Source of the DNA: Roseburia porci
GTDB taxonomy: Bacteria; Bacillota; Clostridia; Lachnospirales; Lachnospiraceae
Assembly (NCBI RefSeq): GCF_009695765.1
Contig: NZ_VUNI01000004.1
Coordinates: 62,001-126,000, forward strand
Direction of reading: 5' to 3'
Length of the DNA stretch: 64,000 nt
How positions within the stretch are numbered: position 1 is the first letter of the stretch; every line of letters starts with the position of its first letter. A program made the translations under genes and the position numbers. Shown here one piece after another: positions 15,903 through 24,327 of the stretch. The notes beneath the pieces were generated by a model that was not told where the DNA came from, searched no databases, and saw only the letters and a program-made list of their open reading frames with translations.

Positions 15903-16523
15903 TTATGAGAGAAGTACAATCTTTTTATAAATTGCCTCAGCAAGCGCTGCGTGGCCTGCTTCGTCCAGATGTTCACGGTCTGTGACACTTGGCAGGGCAT
16001 ATGCGGAGGCATCAAGAAATTCTGCCTGGTGTTTCCTGGCAATTTTTTCATATTCTGCAGAGAGCTCCCGTGAAACAATCTCGGAGGAAGTATTGAATTC
16101 CGGATCAAATCCGGACTCGCCTACGCCATGTCCCAGATGAATTGGTGAAATAAGAAGAAGACGGAATGGCTGGGATGCGTTCTTTTTTGCCTTCTCAATA
16201 ACCTGATCCAGTCCTCTTGCGATTGTACCTGCGGATGCACCGTAGCGGGATTTGCAGTCGTTGGTGCCAAGCATGATGACCAGAAGATCGACCGGGTTAT
16301 GCATCTCGACGGTAATTCCGATCGTATCGAGACCGCGGCGGCCTTCGCGCAGTTCGTCCTGAAATACGGTAGTTCTTCCACACAGCCCCTCTGCAATGAT
16401 CGGATGCTCGTGACCGAGCTTCTTTTGAAGAATGCCGGTCCAGCGGGTGTCTGCATCAAATCTGCCGGATCCGTCCGGCTTATATCCATATGTATTTGAA
16501 TCTCCAAAGCATAAAATATTCAT
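15903..16523 (-). CDS. SGNH/GDSL hydrolase (arylesterase-like)
   Basis: A 206-residue cytoplasmic SGNH esterase. Block I is CFGDSNTYGY (nucleophilic Ser), block II includes GLCGRTT, block III is MLGTNDCK, and block V is DREHLDEAGHAALAEAIYK with the Asp-x-x-His pair. The SGNH arrangement and the extra GRTTVF loop place it near the arylesterase/acyltransferase branch rather than secreted GDSL lipases; there is no signal peptide. The substrate is unknown, probably a small acyl or acetyl ester. AAGGTGA precedes the start. It is transcribed in the same direction as exoIII, 57 bases upstream of it. Confidence 0.87.
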   Translation of the reverse strand: MNILCFGDSNTYGYKPDGSGRFDADTRWTGILQKKLGHEHPIIAEGLCGRTTVFQDELREGRRGLDTIGITVEMHNPVDLLVIMLGTNDCKSRYGASAGTIARGLDQVIEKAKKNASQPFRLLLISPIHLGHGVGESGFDPEFNTSSEIVSRELSAEYEKIARKHQAEFLDASAYALPSVTDREHLDEAGHAALAEAIYKKIVLLS

Positions 16524-16640
16524 GTCCTGTCACCTTCCTTTGATTTAATTCCTATTAATCAGATATGATATGTATGATAATAACGGACAGAGGAGCGATT
16601 GTCAATGTTTTTTTGCACCGGATAAAATACAGAAAAGCTG

Positions 16641-16668
16641 TTGTTTTCAAAAACAGAAGCAGTATAAT
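16641..16668 (+). promoter_or_regulatory. Upstream cstA promoter, copy 1 of a repeated promoter
   Basis: TTGTTT (16641-16646), 16-bp spacer, TATAAT (16663-16668). The start of the promoter contains the dyad TGTTTT-CA-AAAACA (16642-16655). A similar sequence recurs 165 bp downstream. Confidence 0.5.
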
Positions 16669-16805
16669 AGCCTTGAATTCAGAATAAATGTCAGGGAGGA
16701 AACGAATATAAAGAGTTTGATAATCAAATTATGGCTTATGACGAACGAAATAGAAACGTCAAATGAATGTATTGTAATAAATACACAAAAAAGCGATAAA
16801 AAATA

Positions 16806-16833
16806 TTGTTTTTTAGAACAAAAGCGCTATAAT
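16806..16833 (+). promoter_or_regulatory. Proximal cstA promoter, copy 2 of a repeated promoter
   Basis: TTGTTT (16806-16811), 16-bp spacer, TATAAT (16828-16833). It matches copy 1 at about 23 of 30 positions and keeps the dyad in imperfect form (TGTTTT-TT-AGAACA). It lies about 50 bases before the ATG. The region 16524-16881 otherwise holds no supported gene. Confidence 0.55.
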
Positions 16834-16881
16834 AAATTTATGAAATATAAAAACTAATGTTTATGCATTGGAGGTGTTGTT

Positions 16882-18324
16882 ATGATTAGTTTTTTTATTT
16901 GTCTGGCATTATTGATCGGTGGCTATTTTGTTTATGGTAAGGTTGTGGAGAATACCTTTGCACCAGATGACAGAGAGACACCGGCAGTAAGGATTAACGA
17001 TGGCGTTGACTATGTAGTTATGCCGGAATGGAAACTTTTCCTTGTACAGCTCTTAAATATCGCTGGACTTGGACCAATCTTTGGCGCTATGCAGGGCGCA
17101 CTTTGGGGACCGGTTGTATTCCTCTGGATCACATTCGGTACAATTTTTGCAGGTGGTGTACATGATTATTTCTCAGGTATGCTTTCTGAACGTAATGATG
17201 GTGCTTCTATTTCTGAGGTATGTGGAAAATACCTTGGCAATGCAATGAAGAACGTAATGCGTGTATTCAGTGTTGTTCTTCTTGTAATGGTAGGTACTGT
17301 ATTTGCAGTCGGACCGGCTGGTCTGATCGTAACACTGTTTAAGAATGGTGGAGTTACAGGAATCGTTGCGAATACTGAGTTCTGGCTCTGGATCATTCTT
17401 CTGTATTACTTTATTGCAACATTTATTTCAATTGATAAGATCATCGGAAGAATTTACCCGATCTTCGGTATCTGCCTGATCATTATGGCAGTCGGAGTTA
17501 TCATTGGTATTTTCACACATTCCGAATATTCAATTCCGGAGATCTGGAGCAACTTCCACAATATGCATCCGGAAGGCAAACCAATCTGGAGCTTCATGTT
17601 TATCACTGTAGCATGTGGCGCAATTTCCGGATTCCATTCTACACAGTCACCACTGATGGCTCGTTGTATGAAATCTGAGAAACAGGGACATTTCGTATTC
17701 TATGGTGCAATGGTTGCAGAAGGTGTGATCGCTCTGATCTGGGCTGCAGCAGGATGCGCTATTTACAAAGTTACCGGAGGCCTCAGCACCGGACTTAGCG
17801 AAGTCCTTGCAGGTGGACAGTCTGCAGCAATCTACGATGTATGTATCAAGACAATGGGCAGTGTTGGTGTAGCACTTGCAATGATCGGTGTTATCGCATG
17901 TCCGATCACATCCGGAGATACCGCATTCCGTAGTGCACGTCTGGTTCTGGCAGACTGGTTCAAGATCGACCAGGATAAAATGCAGAAACGTCTGATTCTG
18001 TGCGTTCCGCTTCTTGCAGTTGGCGCATTTGTCGGACATCTGGATTACGCAATCGTATGGAGATACTTCAGTTGGACAAACCAGACACTTGCAATGATCG
18101 TTCTCTGGACAGCAAGTATGTATCTGTATCGCGAGAAGAAGAATTACTGGATTACAGCAGTTCCTGCAACATTCATGAGTGCTGTATCTATGACATACTT
18201 CTTCTGTGCAGGAGAGTGTCTTGGACTTTCCACAACAATTGCATACCCGGTAGGAATCGTGCTTGCAGCACTGTTCCTTGGAATCTTTATCCATGCAACA
18301 AAGAAACCGGCAAAGAATGCATAA
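16882..18324 (+). CDS. cstA: CstA family carbon starvation protein / peptide transporter
   Basis: A 480-residue polytopic protein, the short Firmicutes form (E. coli CstA is about 700). Family features: VVMPEWKLFLVQLLNIAGLGPIFGAMQGALWGP near the N-terminus, FAGGVHDYFSGMLSERNDGASI, and GAISGFHSTQSPLMARCMKSE in mid-protein. CstA proteins import peptides or pyruvate under nutrient limitation. GGAGG sits 9 bases before the ATG. Two near-identical promoters with a dyad at the -35/spacer suggest dedicated control by an unidentified repressor. No LytTR/BtsSR-type sensor genes are adjacent. Confidence 0.92.
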   Translation: MISFFICLALLIGGYFVYGKVVENTFAPDDRETPAVRINDGVDYVVMPEWKLFLVQLLNIAGLGPIFGAMQGALWGPVVFLWITFGTIFAGGVHDYFSGMLSERNDGASISEVCGKYLGNAMKNVMRVFSVVLLVMVGTVFAVGPAGLIVTLFKNGGVTGIVANTEFWLWIILLYYFIATFISIDKIIGRIYPIFGICLIIMAVGVIIGIFTHSEYSIPEIWSNFHNMHPEGKPIWSFMFITVACGAISGFHSTQSPLMARCMKSEKQGHFVFYGAMVAEGVIALIWAAAGCAIYKVTGGLSTGLSEVLAGGQSAAIYDVCIKTMGSVGVALAMIGVIACPITSGDTAFRSARLVLADWFKIDQDKMQKRLILCVPLLAVGAFVGHLDYAIVWRYFSWTNQTLAMIVLWTASMYLYREKKNYWITAVPATFMSAVSMTYFFCAGECLGLSTTIAYPVGIVLAALFLGIFIHATKKPAKNA

Positions 18325-18331
18325 ACTGACC

Positions 18332-18371
18332 AATGCCATCACAGACGGGAGTACCTGCCTGTGGTGGCATT
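18332..18371 (+). terminator. Hairpin after cstA
   Basis: 13-bp arms AATGCCATCACAG (18332-18344) and CTGTGGTGGCATT (18359-18371), with a single G-U pair. The U-tract after it is weak, so it may only partly terminate and allow transcription of the next gene. Confidence 0.55.
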
Positions 18372-18412
18372 GCCATTTAAAGACAGAGTAAAGACAGCAG
18401 GAGGGATTGCAT

Positions 18413-19423
18413 ATGATCTTTAAACCACAGAGGCTGGGAAATGTTTCCCTGGCAGATGACGAATTAAAAATGGACAAAAAGAACTGCAAAAAATTTGGAC
18501 CTTGCGGAATCGGACAAAAAGCAATTTATCTGAACAGCTTTTATGTTGACCGCTGCTATTACATTCCAATGAAGAATGTAAAGCGGGTTTTCAAAAGGAT
18601 TGCCATGAGCAAGGGCGGATTTACTGGTAAGGGCTCTTTTGGAACGCTTCCTTATCTTGTGGTGGAATATGACAATGGCAAAGAGAAACAGTGCAATTTC
18701 AAACATGAAGAAGACGTCGACAAACTGCTTGCCCATGTTGAGAAGAATTACCCTGACATCCCGCTCCATAGTAAAGAGGCGGAGCGGAAGCTTGCAGAGA
18801 AAGCTAGAAAACAAAAAGAAAAATATCGCAATGTCACACTTACGGAAGAAGCAGAGCATAGTATTCATACACTGGAGAATGCAGAAAAATATCTGCATAA
18901 CAACTCAGATCTCTATCTGAATCTGAGCCAGTCTGCAAAAAAGAAAAGAGTGTATGATAGAAGTAATCCGGCATACAAATGGGTTGCACTCGCAATTACA
19001 CTTATAGGAGTGGGGGCTCTTATATATGGCATTTATGCATTGACAACACATGCCGGATTTGGAATTTATTTCCTGTTATTTGGTCTTGCAGCCATCTTTC
19101 TGTTTTCCGGTGCAAGTGTACTTCCGACGGCACGTAATAACCGGAAAGCTGTGGAGAAACATCTGCTGGATTCGGTAGATGCCATGGAGAGTTATATCAG
19201 AACATATCCGGATTTCCCGGTGCCGGCATGTTATGCACATCCAATCGTTCTGAAACGTATGCAGGACATACTGAAAGAGGGACGTGCACAGACAATTCCG
19301 GAAGCGCTTGGAATCCTGAAAGATGACCTGAAAGCATTAAATTCCAGTGTGGTGGTTGAGCAGGAAGAGTATGATGAGGTCGTAGCAATCAAACCAATGT
19401 TTTTAGTTATGGATTATAAGTAG
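18413..19423 (+). CDS. Conserved hypothetical protein with two transmembrane helices
   Basis: A 336-residue protein, family not recognised. Residues 1-110 form a soluble N-domain rich in Lys and Gly (KKNCKKFGPCGIGQKAIYLNSFYVDRCYYIPM). A charged helical segment, probably a coiled coil, spans about 120-175. Two close membrane helices lie at about 193-213 and 217-239 (WVALAITLIGVGALIYGIYAL and GFGIYFLLFGLAAIFLFSG). A cytoplasmic C-terminal helical domain follows, with HPIVLKRMQDILKEGRAQTIPEAL. ATG 18413 has AGGAGGG 8 bases upstream. It follows cstA after a weak hairpin and precedes the T-box leader. No function is assigned. Confidence 0.7.
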   Translation: MIFKPQRLGNVSLADDELKMDKKNCKKFGPCGIGQKAIYLNSFYVDRCYYIPMKNVKRVFKRIAMSKGGFTGKGSFGTLPYLVVEYDNGKEKQCNFKHEEDVDKLLAHVEKNYPDIPLHSKEAERKLAEKARKQKEKYRNVTLTEEAEHSIHTLENAEKYLHNNSDLYLNLSQSAKKKRVYDRSNPAYKWVALAITLIGVGALIYGIYALTTHAGFGIYFLLFGLAAIFLFSGASVLPTARNNRKAVEKHLLDSVDAMESYIRTYPDFPVPACYAHPIVLKRMQDILKEGRAQTIPEALGILKDDLKALNSSVVVEQEEYDEVVAIKPMFLVMDYK

Positions 19424-19433
19424 TGAATCCGCC

Positions 19434-19745
19434 TTGACTTTTCGGATAAATTGTGGTAGCTTTTTCTCAAACGTTGAACAGAAAAAGTACGTATCGGAAG
19501 CATTCAGAGAGAAGCCGGATGGTGTGAGGCTTTTGTGGACAGATAGGGAACCAGTCTGGGAGTCGTGGGATGAAGACAGAATCGGATTCTGGAGAAATCC
19601 TGCCGGAGGCCACCGTTATCAGAGGCAGTGTAAGTGATAGCTTACAGTTGAGAGCAGGCTAAGACCTGAAGTTAGGTGGTAACACGGATTGTATATTCGC
19701 CCTAAGCAGACAAGGAGAGATCCTTGCAGCTTAGGGCTTTTTTAA
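19434..19745 (+). ncRNA. T-box leader of proS
   Basis: A tRNA-sensing leader of about 300 bases. The T-box sequence is TTAGGTGGTAACACGG (19672-19687), a variant of the AGGGTGGNACCGCG consensus. Upstream, CAGAGAGAAGCCGGATGGTG resembles the AG-bulge/distal-loop part of Stem I. The downstream terminator is at 19699-19743. The proline codon CCA at 19551-19553 is the best candidate specifier, given proS downstream, but this is inferred, not folded. TTGACT at 19434 is a possible -35 for the leader. Uncharged tRNA-Pro should favour the antiterminator and proS expression. Confidence 0.88.
19699..19743 (+). terminator. T-box-controlled terminator
   Basis: Perfect 9-bp stem GCCCTAAGC (19699-19707) with GCTTAGGGC (19729-19737), followed by six T. 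It is the off-state structure of the proS T-box. Confidence 0.85.
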
Positions 19746-19756
19746 TGGAGGTCATG

Positions 19757-21499
19757 ATGAAAGTATCAAAATTAGTAGGACAAAGATTTAAGGAAAAACC
19801 GGCAGACTGCGTGATCGACAGCCATGCACTGATGATTCGTGGTGGTTACATGAAATATGTTGGAAACGGAATTTATTCTGAGTTCCCGACATTAAAGAGA
19901 ATCACAGCAAAGATTGAAGCAATCATCCGCAAAGAGATGAACATGATCGATGGACAGGAAGTATTGTTTCCGGTCGTAATGCCGGCAGAACTCTGGGAAG
20001 AGTCAGGACGTTACGAAAGTGTTGGAAACGAACTTGTTCGTTTAAGAGACCGTAATGACGCAAAGCTCGTACTTGGAATGACACATGAGGAAGCAGCAGT
20101 ACAGCTGGTGCGTGAATATGGACAGTCATACAACAAGTATCCGTTTATGATCTATCAGTTCCAGAGAAAATTCCGTGATGAGGCAAGACCAAGAGCCGGA
20201 ATGATCCGTGTGCGTGAGTTCACAATGAAAGATGCATATTCATTCCATACATCACAGGAAGATCTCGAGAAATATTATGATGTCTGCTATCAGGCATATC
20301 ATCGTATTTTCCAGAAAGCGGGAATTCCAGAGGTTATTTCGGTTGCATCAGATTCTGGTATGATGGGAGGAAGCGTATCCCATGAATACATGCTTTTAAC
20401 ACCGGTTGGAGAGGATTCGATCGTAATCTGTAATGAATGTGATTACCGAGCAAACATGGAAGCAGCAGAGAATATCGTAAAGAACGAGAGCAAGGGTGAA
20501 CTGGAAGAATTACAATGTATTGAGACACCAAACTGCAAGACCATTGATGACGTATGCTGTTTCTTACATTCCGACGTAAAAAAATCCTGCAAAGCAGTTG
20601 TTTACCAGAAAAATGCAGATGACAGCTTTGTAGTTGCATTTGTACGTGGTGATTATGAAGTAAATGAGACCAAACTGCGTAATCTTGTTGGCGAGGATAT
20701 TCATCCGGCAGAGATTACAGAAGATGCACCGCTTGTAGCCGGATATATCGGACCTTACAACATCTCAGATAAAGTTACCTTCTATTGCGACACAACATTA
20801 AAAGGACTGGATGCGATTGTAGCAGGTGCAAATAAAGAGGGATATCATTATACAGGGCTGAATCTGGAGCGTGATCTTGGAAATGTCGAGTACGTCGATA
20901 TTGCCAAGGTAAAAGAGGGCAGTGTGTGCCCATGCTGTGGAAAACCTGCAATTACAATTAAAAGAGGTATCGAGGTTGGTAATATCTTCCAGCTTGGAAC
21001 AAAATATACAAAAGCAATGAATATGCAGTACAGCGATGAAAACGGAGAACTGAAATACCCGGTTATGGGATGCTATGGTATTGGTGTAGGACGTATGGCT
21101 GCGTCTATCTGTGAGGCACATCATGATGAGTATGGTCCGATCTGGCCAATCTCAATTGCACCATGGGAAGTTGAAATCTGCTGTCTGCGCGTAGATGATG
21201 AAGAGACAAAAACAACTGCAGACAAGTTGTATAAAGATCTTCAGAATGCCGGTGTGGAAGTTATCTATGATGACCGTGATATCCGCCCGGGTGCAATGTT
21301 CTCAGAGGCAGATCTGATCGCAGCTCCGATCCGTGTTGTTGTAAGTCCGCGTAACCTCAAAGAATCTGCAGTGGAAATTGTGACAAGAGATAAGCGTGTA
21401 AAAGAAATGATTCCGGTGAATGAAGCATTTGATTTTGTGACAAACTTAAAAGAGAAGCTCTTTGCAGAGATTGAGTCAAAAGTAGAACCTTATAAATAA
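19757..21499 (+). CDS. proS: Proline--tRNA ligase (bacterial type with insertion domain)
   Basis: A 580-residue class II aminoacyl-tRNA synthetase that charges tRNA-Pro. The N-terminal catalytic core has motif 1 around GNGIYSEFPTLKRI and motif 2 FRDEARPRAGMIRVREFTMKDAYSFH. An INS editing domain of about 170 residues (roughly 220-400) includes the YRANMEAAEN start. Motif 3 is GCYGIGVGRM. The C-terminal anticodon-binding domain follows (PISIAPWEVEI, DDRDIRPGAMFSEADLI). The ATG at 19757 is 5 bases from GGAGG and just past the T-box terminator. Expression is controlled by the T-box. Confidence 0.96.
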   Translation: MKVSKLVGQRFKEKPADCVIDSHALMIRGGYMKYVGNGIYSEFPTLKRITAKIEAIIRKEMNMIDGQEVLFPVVMPAELWEESGRYESVGNELVRLRDRNDAKLVLGMTHEEAAVQLVREYGQSYNKYPFMIYQFQRKFRDEARPRAGMIRVREFTMKDAYSFHTSQEDLEKYYDVCYQAYHRIFQKAGIPEVISVASDSGMMGGSVSHEYMLLTPVGEDSIVICNECDYRANMEAAENIVKNESKGELEELQCIETPNCKTIDDVCCFLHSDVKKSCKAVVYQKNADDSFVVAFVRGDYEVNETKLRNLVGEDIHPAEITEDAPLVAGYIGPYNISDKVTFYCDTTLKGLDAIVAGANKEGYHYTGLNLERDLGNVEYVDIAKVKEGSVCPCCGKPAITIKRGIEVGNIFQLGTKYTKAMNMQYSDENGELKYPVMGCYGIGVGRMAASICEAHHDEYGPIWPISIAPWEVEICCLRVDDEETKTTADKLYKDLQNAGVEVIYDDRDIRPGAMFSEADLIAAPIRVVVSPRNLKESAVEIVTRDKRVKEMIPVNEAFDFVTNLKEKLFAEIESKVEPYK

Positions 21500-21538
21500 G
21501 AACTTCAGAATTAAAAATTTTCGAAGGGAGAAACAAAT

Positions 21539-21850
21539 ATGGTAAACAAAATTGTAAACAATGATTTTCAGGCTGTGAAAGCAAGCAAACTTGCTGTTGT
21601 CGATTTTTCTGCTGTATGGTGTGGCCCTTGTCAGATGCTGGCTCCTGTTTTAGAGGAGCTTTCTGACGAGATGGCAGGGGAGGCTGATTTCTTCAATGCT
21701 GACTCAGATGCAAACATGGAACTGGTAAGAGAATACCGTGTAACCAATATTCCAGCACTGTTCATTTTCAAAAATGGAGAAAAGGTTGCGCAGCAGGTTG
21801 GATTCCTGCCAAAAGAAAATCTGAAAAAATGGATCGAAGAAAATAAATAA
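21539..21850 (+). CDS. trxA: Thioredoxin
   Basis: A 103-residue thioredoxin-fold protein of standard size. The active site WCGPC lies in VVDFSAVWCGPCQMLAPVLEE, the cis-Pro is in VTNIPALFIFKNG, and the C-terminal helix is LKKWIEEN. It reduces protein disulfides with electrons from thioredoxin reductase, whose gene is not in this window. GAAGGGAG lies 8 bases upstream. It follows proS after 39 bases without a terminator, so it may be co-transcribed with it and partly under the T-box. Confidence 0.95.
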   Translation: MVNKIVNNDFQAVKASKLAVVDFSAVWCGPCQMLAPVLEELSDEMAGEADFFNADSDANMELVREYRVTNIPALFIFKNGEKVAQQVGFLPKENLKKWIEENK

Positions 21851-21887
21851 AACAGAAACTTTCTCAGTAGTATTTTGGCATAGAATG

Positions 21888-21916
21888 TTGACTTTTTGAC
21901 AATCTTTCGATATACT
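21888..21916 (+). promoter_or_regulatory. Promoter of hppA
   Basis: TTGACT (21888-21893), 17-bp spacer, TATACT (21911-21916), about 40 bases before the ATG with AAAGAGAGAG as ribosome site. Confidence 0.6.
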
Positions 21917-21956
21917 CAAAAACTGTGACAAAATATAGGAAAGAGAGAGAAGAATT

Positions 21957-23930
21957 ATGGTTTATTTAATTCCTGCTATCGGTATCCTTGCTGTAGTAAT
22001 CGCAGCTGCCCTTGCAGTCTGGGTTGGAAAACAGGATGAGGGAACTGATAAGATGAAAGAAATTGCCGCTGCTATTCATGAGGGTGCACAGGCATTTCTT
22101 ATGGCTGAGTACAAAATTCTCGTAATCTTTATCGTGGTATTATTCCTTGCGATCGGATTCGGAATTGGCTGGACTACAGCTATTTGTTTTGTAATCGGAG
22201 CAATTTTTTCTACAATTGCCGGATACGCTGGAATGCAGGTTGCTACACGTGCTAACGTACGTACTGCAAACGCTGCAAAAGAAGGCGGAATGACAAAGGC
22301 ACTTCCAATCGCATACCGCGGTGGTGCAGTTATGGGTCTTTGTGTTGTTGGACTTGGTCTGTTTGGTGTCAGCATGATCTATTTTGTAACAGGTAATGCA
22401 GACATTTTATTCGGATTCAGCCTTGGTGCTTCTTCAATCGCACTGTTCGCTCGTGTTGGTGGTGGTATCTATACAAAAGCTGCTGACGTAGGAGCTGACC
22501 TTGTTGGTAAAGTAGAAGCTGGTATCCCGGAAGATGATCCACGTAACCCAGCCGTTATCGCTGATAACGTTGGTGATAACGTTGGTGACGTTGCCGGAAT
22601 GGGAGCTGACTTATTCGAGTCTTATGTTGGATCTATCGTATCTGCAGTAACATTAGGTATTCTGTATCATGATGGAGCAGCTGGAGCTTTATATCCACTT
22701 GTTCTTGCAGCAGTTGGTATCGCAGCATCCATCCTTGGAGTATTCTGTGTACGTGGTAAAGAAGGCACAGATCCTCATAAAGCATTAAAACTTGGAACAA
22801 ATATTGCAAACATCATTACAATCGTTGTTGCAATCGTATTAAGTAATACGATCCTTGGTTCTTTCAAACCAGCAGGAGCAATCATCGCTGGTCTGATTGT
22901 TGGAACTTTAATCGGATCTATCACAGAGTGGTATACATCTGATAAATATCGTCATGTACGTAAAATCGCTGAGCAGTCTGAGACTGGTGCAGCAACAAAC
23001 ATCATCAGTGGTCTTGCAGTTGGTATGCATTCATGTACAATTCCGATCATTCTGATCGCAGTTGGTATCTTTGCAGCATATGCATTCGCTGGTGTATACG
23101 GAATCGCACTTGCAGCAGTTGGTATGCTTGCTACAACAGGAAGCACAGTAGCAGTTGATGCTTACGGACCAATCGCAGATAATGCAGGTGGTATCGCTGA
23201 GATGTCTGGATTAGATGAGAGCGTTCGTGATATTACAGATACACTGGATTCTGTAGGTAACACTACAGCAGCTGTTGGTAAAGGATTCGCAATCGGATCT
23301 GCAGCTTTAACAGCATTATCCTTATTCGTATCTTACTCAGAAGCTGTAGAGTTAAAGAGCATCTCCATCTTAAATCCATATGTAATCATCGGATTATTTA
23401 TCGGAGCTATGCTTCCATTCTTATTCTCTGCTATCACAATGGAATCTGTTTCCAAAGCAGCTTACAAGATGATCGAAGAAGTTCGTCGTCAGTTCCATGC
23501 TGATAAGGGAATCCTTGAAGGAACAAGCAAACCTGATTACAAATCATGTGTTGCTATTTCTACAAGCGCAGCATTAAAACAGATGTTACTTCCAGGTATC
23601 ATCGCTATCGTTGCTCCAATCGCAGTTGGTCTTCTTTTCGGTGCTGAAGCATTAGGTGGACTTCTTGCTGGTGCATTAGTAACTGGTGTTATGATGGCTA
23701 TCTTCATGGCAAATGCCGGTGGAGCATGGGATAACGCTAAGAAATACATCGAGTCTGGAGCACACGGTGGAAAAGGAAGCGAACCTCATAAAGCAGCAGT
23801 TGTTGGAGATACTGTAGGTGATCCATTCAAGGATACATCAGGTCCTTCAATCAACATCCTGATCAAACTTATGACAGTTGTTGCATTAGTATTCGCACCA
23901 TTATTCTTAGCAGTTGGTGGAATCCTGTAA
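21957..23930 (+). CDS. hppA: Membrane-bound ion-pumping pyrophosphatase (K+-dependent type)
   Basis: A 657-residue, about 16-helix pump that couples PPi hydrolysis to Na+ and/or H+ export. The catalytic signatures are [20 protein letters not shown], continuing into [15 protein letters not shown], the second Asp motif [16 protein letters not shown], and the C-terminal [15 protein letters not shown]. The determinant after GNTT is AAVGKG; K+-independent enzymes have a Lys at the first of these positions, so this is the K+-dependent class, which includes Na+ pumps. Codon use is highly biased (GCA, GGT), consistent with high expression. It has its own promoter and a strong terminator. Confidence 0.96.
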   Translation: MVYLIPAIGILAVVIAAALAVWVGKQDEGTDKMKEIAAAIHEGAQAFLMAEYKILVIFIVVLFLAIGFGIGWTTAICFVIGAIFSTIAGYAGMQVATRANVRTANAAKEGGMTKALPIAYRGGAVMGLCVVGLGLFGVSMIYFVTGNADILFGFSLGASSIALFARVGGGIYTKAADVGADLVGKVEAGIPEDDPRNPAVIADNVGDNVGDVAGMGADLFESYVGSIVSAVTLGILYHDGAAGALYPLVLAAVGIAASILGVFCVRGKEGTDPHKALKLGTNIANIITIVVAIVLSNTILGSFKPAGAIIAGLIVGTLIGSITEWYTSDKYRHVRKIAEQSETGAATNIISGLAVGMHSCTIPIILIAVGIFAAYAFAGVYGIALAAVGMLATTGSTVAVDAYGPIADNAGGIAEMSGLDESVRDITDTLDSVGNTTAAVGKGFAIGSAALTALSLFVSYSEAVELKSISILNPYVIIGLFIGAMLPFLFSAITMESVSKAAYKMIEEVRRQFHADKGILEGTSKPDYKSCVAISTSAALKQMLLPGIIAIVAPIAVGLLFGAEALGGLLAGALVTGVMMAIFMANAGGAWDNAKKYIESGAHGGKGSEPHKAAVVGDTVGDPFKDTSGPSINILIKLMTVVALVFAPLFLAVGGIL

Positions 23931-23968
23931 TTAAAAACAGAATCGGACGGTAGTCTGAATAAAATAAG

Positions 23969-24013
23969 ACGCCAGTTCTCACATGGTCACATGTGGGAGC
24001 TGGCGTTTTTTTT
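23969..24013 (+). terminator. hppA terminator
   Basis: A stem from ACGCCAG (23969-23975) to CTGGCGT, with an inner CTCACATG/CATGTGGGAG part and a run of eight T (24006-24013). Confidence 0.9.
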
Positions 24014-24327
24014 GTGTGTAGTTGAATTCCTTCAAAAATATTTTACATAGAACCTATTTACAAAATGCTTATTTTTTGTAAATCGGTTCTCTCTATAATT
24101 TTATATATTTTTCTGGAATTTCATTTCACAAAATCGCACTACAAGTGCCCGGACTAAGAATCCAGAAAATGGAATTTTATCCAGAAACCATCACTAGGCG
24201 GAGAAAAATGCATCTGCTAGAATACAGTAGACAATTGTGAGATTTTTGAAATGTAAATTAAGCATGTGTGGTATATGCGTTAGTATATTTTGAAAAATTT
24301 TGCAAATGGCTACTAAAAGGAGGTTTT
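24014..24327. other. Long leader/intergenic region with a 17-bp inverted repeat
   Basis: No gene is supported. The main structure is an inverted repeat, AGAACCTATTTACAAAA (24049-24065) with TTTTGTAAATCGGTTCT (24074-24090), one mismatch and an 8-base loop. TATAAT at 24094-24099 lies immediately after. Further downstream are imperfect complementary stretches around TTCTGGAATTTC and ATCCAGAAA and a weak CTAGGCGGA/TCTGCTAG hairpin. The OPT transporter gene follows. No match to a known riboswitch core, including the cobalamin box, could be found by eye. Confidence 0.4.

Noticed and set aside
16570-16857. A 95-codon ORF upstream of cstA with an apparent internal repeat
   Set aside because: It spans both tandem promoters, has no ribosome site, and its repeat is explained by the duplicated promoter sequence.
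19434-19637. A 67-codon ORF before proS
   Set aside because: It lies entirely within the T-box leader RNA and has no ribosome site.
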